Part shown: positions 56,571 through 62,547 of the stretch, piece by piece
How positions within the stretch are numbered: the stretch's first letter is position 1
Layout: each line of letters begins with the position of its first letter
From: Salinibacterium sp. TMP30
Lineage (GTDB): Bacteria; Actinomycetota; Actinomycetes; Actinomycetales; Microbacteriaceae
Length of the DNA stretch: 64,000 nucleotides
Reading direction: 5' to 3'
NCBI RefSeq assembly: GCF_038397785.1
Contig: NZ_CP151642.1
Location: 744,001-808,000, forward strand
Notes under the pieces: model-generated
Told to the model about the DNA's origin: nothing
What the model saw: only the letters and a program-made list of their open reading frames with translations
The model's database searches: none
Position numbers and translations under genes: made by a program

Positions 56571-56620
56571 GCGGCTACAGTGTGGACCCAGCGCGGCTAC
56601 AGCGTGGACCCAGCGCGGCT
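56571..56620. repeat. 22-base tandem repeat, 2.3 copies
   Basis: A 22-base unit starting GCGGCTACAG occurs at 56571-56592 and 56593-56614 (one mismatch, T/C), with a partial third copy at 56615-56620 that runs into the stop codon of the minus-strand HTH gene. It fills the 52-base gap between two convergent genes. It is not a stem-loop. Confidence 0.8.
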
Positions 56621-56900
56621 AGCGCGGGCGTAGTTCCCCGAAATTGACCTCGGTGACGGTGGCAATATCTGACTGATTCCACAGGCTCATACGACGAGTC
56701 TCTTCGTACAGAGCCTCAATGTAAGACTCAAGCACAGAGTTCTCGATGCGCCACTGGCCTTTGCTTCCCAATTTGATTGCGGGCAGTTCGCCCGAACGCA
56801 CCAGTTCAAGAACATCGTGCGGAGAGACGCTGAGCACTTCGGCAGTATCGGCAAGGGTGAGAAATCGCCCTAGACCCTCCGCTGGATTGGTCGCGTTCAT
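56619..56900 (-). CDS. Excisionase/MerR-like helix-turn-helix protein
   Basis: A 93-residue protein: FLTLADTAEVLSVSPHDVLELVRSGELPAIKLGSKG-type sequence is a winged helix-turn-helix of the excisionase (HTH_17) class, with the wing at GSKGQWRIE. The C-terminal 35 residues (YIEALYEETRRMSLWNQSD) are helical. Despite the family name there is no phage context; such proteins (BldC-like) are chromosomal regulators in actinomycetes. ATG at 56900 is chosen over a longer frame to 56981. Confidence 0.85.
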   Translation of the reverse strand: MNATNPAEGLGRFLTLADTAEVLSVSPHDVLELVRSGELPAIKLGSKGQWRIENSVLESYIEALYEETRRMSLWNQSDIATVTEVNFGELRPR

Positions 56901-56939
56901 GGTTCGATTATGCTCTTGTGCGCCTGTGAATGGGGTTGA

Positions 56940-56948
56940 TGTGGATAA
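56940..56948 (-). promoter_or_regulatory. Second perfect DnaA-box match (TTATCCACA)
   Basis: Identical to the site at 55919-55927 and 39 bases before the minus-strand HTH gene start (56900), in the divergent gap to the SAF gene. The next base is also shared (TGTGGATAAC). Confidence 0.5.
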
Positions 56949-57019
56949 CTCTCGCGCCACATGTGAGCAGTAACGAACCATGGTCCAATGATCAACACCC
57001 GACCCGTGGGGTACGCACT

Positions 57020-57667
57020 GTGAGCCGTCGTTCAGGTCGCACCCAAACTCAAGCTCGCGCGCGAGCTCTCGCTCTTGATCCTCGCCTAGCGATCGGAATT
57101 GTGCTTGTCGTGGCGTCGATCCTCGGAGTCGTTTCCCTGGTGGCTACGGCAGATGACACGATTGAGGTCTATGCGGCCGCCGCCCCTGTGGCGCCGGGCG
57201 ATCGTGTGGAAAGCAGCGATTTGGTGGTGCGAAGCGTGAAACTCAACGAGTCGAGTGAGTTGTATATCGCTCGCGGTGAGCTACCAGTTGAAGGGTTTAT
57301 TGCGACGAGACCGATTGGTGCGGGGGAGTTGATACCGACATCGTCTTTGGGGAGCCATGAGGGGCTTTCACTGACCGCAGTTGTTGTGTCGCCGCAGGGT
57401 GGACTAGCCGAGGCTGTGTCTCCGGGAGCATCCGTCGACGTATGGGCAAGCGCCGAAACAGACGACGACGGGTATGGGGCTCCTAGCGTGATCATCTCGG
57501 GCGCGACTGTGGCGCGACTAATTGATGACGATTCCCTCGTCTCGTCCGCCCGTGGCAGCTCACTCGAATTGCTTGTGCCCCGCTCACGGGTAGCGCGCGT
57601 GCTGGAGGCGATGGCCAACGGTGATGTGCTCTCCGTGATCCCCGCGAATCTTCCGGCGAAGGGCTGA
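57020..57667 (+). CDS. SAF-domain protein (CpaB/RcpC-like)
   Basis: A 215-residue membrane-anchored protein: basic N-terminus, one membrane helix (about residues 22-44, LAIGIVLVVASILGVVSLVA), then a SAF domain with AAAPVAPGDRVESSDLVVRSV and FIATRPIGAGELIPTSSLG. The rest resembles the CpaB/RcpC C-terminal beta domain (VSPQGGLAEAVSPGASVDVWA). CpaB proteins act in Flp/Tad pili, but no other pilus gene is in the window except the ATPase that follows. GTG at 57020 has GGGG eight bases upstream; a longer frame from 56930 lacks homology. Confidence 0.8.
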   Translation: MSRRSGRTQTQARARALALDPRLAIGIVLVVASILGVVSLVATADDTIEVYAAAAPVAPGDRVESSDLVVRSVKLNESSELYIARGELPVEGFIATRPIGAGELIPTSSLGSHEGLSLTAVVVSPQGGLAEAVSPGASVDVWASAETDDDGYGAPSVIISGATVARLIDDDSLVSSARGSSLELLVPRSRVARVLEAMANGDVLSVIPANLPAKG

Positions 57668-57668
57668 G

Positions 57669-58901
57669 ATGGCTATGTTCGCACTGGCCATGCCGGTCAA
57701 CCTTGAAGACCAGTTTGCGTTCGACGCTGTTCAGCAGGGCCACGAGATTGTTTTGCGGGCGGTGAGCGCTCCCGAGCTCGCCTCGCGGGTTGCGGGTGCA
57801 CAGGCAGATATTGCCCTTGTTGCGTCTGAGGCACGTTACCTCACGGATCGTCTGATCGCCGCGTGTGATCAGGCCGCCGTCAGGCTCATCGCGGTCGCCA
57901 GCAGTGAGCGTGAACAGCGCTATGCGAGCGATCTCGGGCTCTACGACATCGTCGATGTCGCGTCCGGCTGGTCGGCGGTGGATGCCCTGCTCACCCAATC
58001 GCAGTGGAATTCAGAATCTGCAACCTCCGAGCGAAGCACGCTTGGCGAAGTTATTGCGGTCTGGGGTCCGGGAGGGGCGCCCGGCCGCACATCCGTTGCT
58101 ATCTCGATTGCCGCTGAGCTGGCGGCGCTCGGTCACCGTGTGGCGCTTGTTGATGTTGACACGCATGGGGCTTCGGTAGCACCAGCTCTCGGGATGCTCG
58201 ATGAGGCCCCAGGTTTTGCGGCAGCCTGCCGCCTTGCCGCAACCGACACCCTCACCACCGCTGAGCTGGCCCGCATCGGCCAGCGCTATGAGTCGCCGGT
58301 GGGTGACTTCTGGGTGCTCACCGGCATCGGCCGGCCGAGTCGGTGGCCAGAGCTCTCGGCTGAGCGAGTCGGAACCACCATTGCGCAGTGTCGCCAGTGG
58401 GTCGACTACACCGTGCTCGACACCAGCTCAAGTCTTGAGAATGACGAAGAAATTACGAGTGACCTCTTTGCGCCTCGTCGCAACGCTGCCGCCGTTACCG
58501 CGGTGCGTGCAGCCGATCATGTGATTGCGGTGGGCGCCGCCGACCCGGTGGGGCTCTCGCGGTTCTTGCGTGCACACGTCGATCTGATCGAAACAGTCAG
58601 CACGCGAAGCGTCAGCGTTGTTATGAACAAAGTGCGGGTGAGCGCGAGCGGAATGAATCCGCACGGGCAAGTGACTCAGACGTTATCGAGGTTCGGGGGA
58701 ATTGAGCATCCGATTCTCGTTCCTCACGACCTCGCTGGATTCGACGGAGCGGTGTTGAGTGGCAAGACTCTGGTGGATGCAGCACCGCGATCGCCAGCAC
58801 GGTTAGCAGTCCGCGGCCTCGTGACTTCCCGACTCGTGCCCGAAGTCGACGAGCAGCAGCCGAGACGTTCACTGTTCAGCAGGATGCTGGCGCGCAGGTA
58901 A
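57669..58901 (+). CDS. CpaE/TadZ-like MinD-family ATPase with divergent P-loop
   Basis: A 410-residue protein. Residues 1-110 are receiver-like (AMFALAMPVNLEDQF, ARYLTDRLIAACDQAAVRLIAVAS); residues 120-375 are a ParA/MinD-type domain with VIAVWGPGGAPGRTS in the Walker A place, VALVDVDTHGASVAPALG (Walker A') and YTVLDTSSSL (Walker B). The usual KGGxGKT is PGGAPGRTS, with Arg instead of the nucleotide-binding Lys and no deviant-Walker Lys. It starts one base after the SAF stop. Likely to localise a membrane complex; ATPase activity is uncertain. Confidence 0.82.
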   Translation: MAMFALAMPVNLEDQFAFDAVQQGHEIVLRAVSAPELASRVAGAQADIALVASEARYLTDRLIAACDQAAVRLIAVASSEREQRYASDLGLYDIVDVASGWSAVDALLTQSQWNSESATSERSTLGEVIAVWGPGGAPGRTSVAISIAAELAALGHRVALVDVDTHGASVAPALGMLDEAPGFAAACRLAATDTLTTAELARIGQRYESPVGDFWVLTGIGRPSRWPELSAERVGTTIAQCRQWVDYTVLDTSSSLENDEEITSDLFAPRRNAAAVTAVRAADHVIAVGAADPVGLSRFLRAHVDLIETVSTRSVSVVMNKVRVSASGMNPHGQVTQTLSRFGGIEHPILVPHDLAGFDGAVLSGKTLVDAAPRSPARLAVRGLVTSRLVPEVDEQQPRRSLFSRMLARR

Positions 58902-58910
58902 TCTGTAGGG

Positions 58911-60410
58911 GTGTCGACACTCAGTGATTTAGTCCAAGAGCAAGGCCGCTCAAGCGAGGCGGATATCGAATGGCTGCACATGCTGGTCGGCGACTGGCAG
59001 TTGCTTGCCGACCTTGCGTTTGCCGACATCGTGCTGTGGGTGCCGAGCGACGATGACCAGTTTGTTGCGGTTGCCCTTGCACGCCCGAGCAGTTCAGCGA
59101 CACTGTTCTATCGCGACTTTGTCGGCCAAAAGGTGAAGCCGGAATGGCAGGCCCAAGTCACCGAGGCGTTCGAGACTGCCCGAATTATTGATATGGCAGC
59201 ACCGGCTTGGTACGAAGAAACCCCCACCCGGGTGCGAGCTGTTCCGGTAATGCGCAGACTCAGTACCAGTGGCAACGCAACAACAGAAAAACCTATCGCG
59301 GTAATCACGCGTCACACAAATTTGGGGGATGCCCGCACGCCCTCCCGGCAGGAGCTCACGTTCAACGGGTGTGCAAACGATCTTTTCGCGATGATTTCGG
59401 TCGGAGATTTTCCTGATATGGGTGCTCCTGCGTCGCCGCGCCGCGCCGCGCCGCGAGCATCCGATGGCCTCATTCGGTTGGATGTCGATGGTCTCGTCAC
59501 GTTTGCCAGCCCGAATGCGCTGTCGGCGTTCAATCGCATCGGTTTCTCTGGCGAGCTGGAGGCAGAATCTCTCGCCGAGGTCACGACCGCACTTATAGCC
59601 GGTCAGCCAGAAGTTGATGAGTCTCTTCCCCTTATTGTCACCGGTCGCGCACCCTGGCGTACCGACATTGAGGCGCGCGGTGTGACGGTATCGTTGCGAA
59701 CGATCCCGATCCGCGATCGGGGCGAACGGGTTGGCGCGATCGTGTTGTGCCGCGATGTGACCGAGGTGCGCCATCAGGAACGCGAACTCATCACCAAGGA
59801 TGCGACGATTCGCGAGATTCACCACCGTGTGAAGAACAACCTGCAGACGGTGGCTTCGCTGTTGAGGATTCAGGCCCGCCGAACCCACAGCGAGGTCGCG
59901 CGGGAAGCATTGGGGCACGCAATGCGTCGAGTTGCGGCCATCGCGGTTGTGCACGACACCCTCTCGGAGGGGCTCAATCAGAACGTTGACTTCGACGTGG
60001 TGTTCGATCGCGTACTCAAACTGATTGCAGAAGTCGCGTCGAGTCACAATACGACGGTGCACCCGACATCCGTCGGCAGTTTCGGCGATCTACCTAGCGA
60101 GTATGCGACGCCGTTGGCTCTCGCGCTGACCGAGCTTGTGACGAATGCGGTGGAGCATGGGCTCGCAGGTCGCGCGGATGGCACGGTAGAGATTGATGCT
60201 CGGCGAACGGCCGAAAAGCTCACGGTTCAGGTGCGCGATAACGGCGTAGGGCTCGGCGAAGGAAAAGTCGGCGAGGGGCTCGGTACTCAAATCGTTCGTA
60301 CCCTCATTCAGGGCGAACTAGGCGGAACGATCGACTGGCACACGCTCATGGGGAGCGGCACTGAAGTCACGATCGATATTCCGTTGACTTGGTTGACCCG
60401 CTCGCGCTAG
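58911..60410 (+). CDS. pdtaS: PdtaS-type cytosolic sensor histidine kinase
   Basis: A 499-residue kinase without membrane segments: an N-terminal GAF-like sensor (residues about 1-150), a PAS domain (about 180-285, GLIRLDVDGLVTFASPNALS), a HisKA_2 dimerisation helix with IREIHHRVKNNLQTVASLL (phospho-His near 304), and an HWE/HisKA_2-type ATPase domain with ELVTNAVEHGL, VRDNGVGL and GLGTQIVRTLI. This matches PdtaS (Rv3220c), partner of the antitermination regulator PdtaR, which is not in the window. It is adjacent to whiB1 as in mycobacteria. Confidence 0.92.
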   Translation: MSTLSDLVQEQGRSSEADIEWLHMLVGDWQLLADLAFADIVLWVPSDDDQFVAVALARPSSSATLFYRDFVGQKVKPEWQAQVTEAFETARIIDMAAPAWYEETPTRVRAVPVMRRLSTSGNATTEKPIAVITRHTNLGDARTPSRQELTFNGCANDLFAMISVGDFPDMGAPASPRRAAPRASDGLIRLDVDGLVTFASPNALSAFNRIGFSGELEAESLAEVTTALIAGQPEVDESLPLIVTGRAPWRTDIEARGVTVSLRTIPIRDRGERVGAIVLCRDVTEVRHQERELITKDATIREIHHRVKNNLQTVASLLRIQARRTHSEVAREALGHAMRRVAAIAVVHDTLSEGLNQNVDFDVVFDRVLKLIAEVASSHNTTVHPTSVGSFGDLPSEYATPLALALTELVTNAVEHGLAGRADGTVEIDARRTAEKLTVQVRDNGVGLGEGKVGEGLGTQIVRTLIQGELGGTIDWHTLMGSGTEVTIDIPLTWLTRSR

Positions 60411-60460
60411 CCCTGTGTCGCTAATTCTGCGCGGCTAGTTCGGCGCGACGCGGCGCGGCG

Positions 60461-60526
60461 CGGTCTTAGGATGCGCTGCGTGCGCGTGCGGCGCGGTCTT
60501 AGGATGCGCGGCGTGCGCGTGCAGCG
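60461..60526. repeat. 33-base tandem duplication at the 3' end of whiB1
   Basis: Two copies (60461-60493 and 60494-60526) start CGGTCTTAGGATGCGC and differ at two positions. The right copy contains the stop codon and last eight or so codons of whiB1 (minus strand); the left copy repeats them in the same frame, again ending in a stop. It is a direct duplication of the gene's tail, not a CRISPR or terminator. Confidence 0.8.
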
Positions 60527-60747
60527 CGACGCTTGAGTGCGCGACGCTCGTCTTCGCTGAGGCCGCCCCAGACGCCGGAGTCTTGGTTGGTCTCTAGAGC
60601 GTACTGGAGGCACATTTCAGTAACCGAGCAGCGACCGCACACGGCCTTTGCTTTTTCAATTTGATCAACGGCCGGACCGGTGTTTCCTACCGGGAAGAAA
60701 AGTTCCGGGTCAGCGGTGAGGCATGCAGCGTTATCGCGCCAGTCCAT
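60499..60747 (-). CDS. whiB1: WhiB-family regulator WhiB1
   Basis: An 82-residue iron-sulfur regulator: MDWRDNAAC start, cysteines at 9, 37, 40 and 46 (VCGRCSVTEMC), GVWGG at 58-62 and a basic tail RRALKRRAARARR for DNA binding. This is the shortest, most conserved WhiB class, WhiB1, a nitric-oxide-sensitive essential regulator in mycobacteria. ATG at 60747 has GGAG seven bases upstream. Its leader contains a hairpin with a U-run. Confidence 0.94.
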   Translation of the reverse strand: MDWRDNAACLTADPELFFPVGNTGPAVDQIEKAKAVCGRCSVTEMCLQYALETNQDSGVWGGLSEDERRALKRRAARARRAS

Positions 60748-60787
60748 GATGTTGCTCCTTACAGCGTGTTGCGTTGCTCGAGCGCGC

Positions 60788-60810
60788 AAAAAATACGCCC
60801 TGATTGGCGT
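60788..60810 (-). terminator. Hairpin with U-run in the whiB1 leader (attenuator-like)
   Basis: On the minus strand ACGCC (60810-60806) pairs with GGCGT (60799-60795) over a six-base loop and is followed by A and six Ts (60793-60788), ending 40 bases before the whiB1 start. The stem is short (five GC-rich pairs). It may stop read-through from the minus-strand operon on the right, or attenuate whiB1. Confidence 0.5.
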
Positions 60811-60930
60811 CGAGCTTGAGAAAGAAAGTGGGTCTCGCTCGCAACACTGGGAGCCAGAAATCAACCTCAACTAGAATCGCATATCGGCCTAAGCAAAGCA
60901 ATGGTTTTTCAGCGATTTAACGGGGAGCGA

Positions 60931-61350
60931 ATGGTAGACGAACTTGTCCCAGATGAAAAACCGAGCCGGAGGCATCCATATTTGGTTGTCCTTGCTCTCG
61001 TAATCTTTCTGGAGAGTGCCCTACTTTTTGTGGCCCTCGGCTATCTGATTTTTGAGTTGGGAAGTGAGACTCCGCAGTCGTATCCGAGCGCGATCGCGTT
61101 GACGGTTCTCACGGCATTGGCGGCTATGTGGGTGGCGGTGATCGGCATTGGCGTGCTGCGACGCCAGTCGTGGATTCGTGGTGCAGCTGTGGTCTGGCAG
61201 GTGCTGCAGATCTCCGTGGCTATTGGCAGTTTTCAGGGCGTATTTGCGCGACCCGACATCGGATGGCTCTTGCTCATGCCCTCGATAGTCGTGCTCGTGT
61301 TGTTGTTTACGAAACCGGTATTGCTTCACACCGCACGGCCTCAGGGCTAA
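60931..61350 (+). CDS. Small integral membrane protein, hypothetical
   Basis: A 139-residue protein (149 if the in-frame ATG at 60901 is used) with four predicted membrane segments at roughly residues 17-38, 49-72, 82-103 and 107-127. A charged start (VDELVPDEKPSRRHPY) precedes the first. GGGGAG lies three bases before ATG 60931, rather close, and 60901 has no clear signal, so the start is open. It lies divergent from whiB1 and convergent with the DUF6671 gene. No family recognised. Confidence 0.7.
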   Translation: MVDELVPDEKPSRRHPYLVVLALVIFLESALLFVALGYLIFELGSETPQSYPSAIALTVLTALAAMWVAVIGIGVLRRQSWIRGAAVVWQVLQISVAIGSFQGVFARPDIGWLLLMPSIVVLVLLFTKPVLLHTARPQG

Positions 61351-61387
61351 AGCCGACGGCGATCACTGACGGTCGCGCGCCGCCCGC

Positions 61388-62233
61388 TCAGGGATTGCAG
61401 AAGTTGCACCACTGCGGCGAAGCGCGTTTCACCGAGCGTGCAACTCGCGTGCGATACGTGCATTTTCCGCATCCATGGATGTCTGCGGCGATGATGTTGG
61501 TTGCGGTTCCGCAGCTTTCGCAGGGAACGCCGTATTCCACGTCGACCTGCCCAAAACCGGGAGTGAGACACAGTGGGCACTCTGTTGCGAGCCGGTGAGC
61601 CATTTGTTCGCACAGAGTGCGGATAACGGCCGCTCGCGAAGGACAGTGATGTGCTCGGTAGTCGGGCATTATTGACACGGAGTCGTTCGCTTCACGGAAC
61701 ACCTTCTCGCCGATGCTTAGCAGCGTTTCGCGGTCATCGATATTTTTGAACGACGTCGCTACACCGTTGTGCCCGGTTTGAAGGATTACCCGCTGTTCGG
61801 GGAAACCAATGGCGGTGGCGTAGTGGAGTGCGTCGTTGAGGTGTCGAACGGTGCGTCCTGCCAGCAAGGGGGAGATGATGATGCTTCCTTCGACAAGCTC
61901 CAACCCCAGGATGTCGTCTACGAATACGAGCACCTCAATATTCTCAACTATTGTTCCGAACCCAGTGCTGAAGGTGCCCTCTGATGCGAGCCCGTAGTGG
62001 GTTTGCTCTAGCTCCATCCCTCGTCGAGCTTTGGCTAGCGCTGTGCTGCGGGGACTGGCTGTGCGGGGAATTTCTCCCGAAAAGGTGCCAAACAGATCGG
62101 TGTTGAGCTGTTGGGCAGCGACGATGTTGGCGCCGAGCACATCCGCAAAGGCGTGGCGTGCCAGCACTTCCTTTCCATGCATGGTGGCAAATGTGATGGG
62201 TTGGTTCTGATATCTGCCTTGCGGCGGCGTCAC
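61388..62233 (-). CDS. DUF6671 family protein with two zinc-ribbon-like Cys clusters
   Basis: A 281-residue protein. Residues 10-205 form an uncharacterised domain with ITFATMHGKEV, LNTDLFGTFSGEI, YGLASEGTFS, VFVDDILGLELVEG and QTGHNG. The C-terminal 65 residues carry four CxxC pairs (Cys 219/222, 238/241, 255/258, 276/279), enough for two zinc ribbons. The family match is DUF6671, of unknown function. Its ATG overlaps the PII-like stop by four bases, so it is translated with the PII-like and DabA genes, and a role in inorganic-carbon uptake or its control is inferred from this alone. Confidence 0.8.
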   Translation of the reverse strand: MTPPQGRYQNQPITFATMHGKEVLARHAFADVLGANIVAAQQLNTDLFGTFSGEIPRTASPRSTALAKARRGMELEQTHYGLASEGTFSTGFGTIVENIEVLVFVDDILGLELVEGSIIISPLLAGRTVRHLNDALHYATAIGFPEQRVILQTGHNGVATSFKNIDDRETLLSIGEKVFREANDSVSIMPDYRAHHCPSRAAVIRTLCEQMAHRLATECPLCLTPGFGQVDVEYGVPCESCGTATNIIAADIHGCGKCTYRTRVARSVKRASPQWCNFCNP

Positions 62234-62547
62234 TTGAAATACTCGGGTCGGCTGACGTAGGTTTCAGCAACGAACATGACGCCACTCGTCGAATCGAGCA
62301 TTGCTCTGACTGCCTCAACCAATTGTTCGGCTTTGGCCTGGGGAAGCACAGTGATGATCATGGTCAAGGTGTCGTACTCGTTGAAGAGCAGATCTCCGGA
62401 GCGTTGGCCATGATGCCCGATTCCTGAAACGCCCGATACGGAGGTGTAGCCGGTCGCTCCAGCGGACGCAATGAGTTCACGCAGATCGGGTGCTTGACGC
62501 GCCGGAACGATGATTTCTATTCGAGTCATCTTGGTGAGGCCGTTCAT
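62230..62547 (-). CDS. PII-like signalling protein
   Basis: A 105-residue ferredoxin-like protein: TRIEIIVPARQAPDLRELI as first strand and helix, a T-loop-like segment VSGVSGIGHHGQRSGDL, then LTMIITVLPQAKAEQLVEAV. The fold order fits PII-like proteins; the classical uridylylation motif is absent. ATG at 62547 overlaps the DabA stop (ATGA) and has GGAAGGA upstream; a longer frame to 62586 is less likely. PII-like proteins accompany several bicarbonate-uptake systems, where they gate transport in response to nucleotides or energy state. That role here is inference. Confidence 0.82.
   Translation of the reverse strand: MNGLTKMTRIEIIVPARQAPDLRELIASAGATGYTSVSGVSGIGHHGQRSGDLLFNEYDTLTMIITVLPQAKAEQLVEAVRAMLDSTSGVMFVAETYVSRPEYFK

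Noticed and set aside
56619-56900. Excisionase gene as sign of a mobile element
   Set aside because: No integrase, attachment repeats or phage genes are nearby; the HTH_17 class is common in chromosomal actinobacterial regulators.
55919-56948. Possible replication origin from two DnaA boxes
   Set aside because: Only two boxes 1 kb apart, no AT-rich unwinding stretch, and none of dnaA, dnaN, recF, gyrB or rpmH is nearby.
59094-60062. 322-codon minus-strand open frame opposite pdtaS
   Set aside because: PdtaS motifs are intact on the plus strand; the minus frame shows no domain.
56571-60526. CRISPR-like repeats
   Set aside because: The repeats are directly tandem without spacers, only two copies each, and no cas gene is present.
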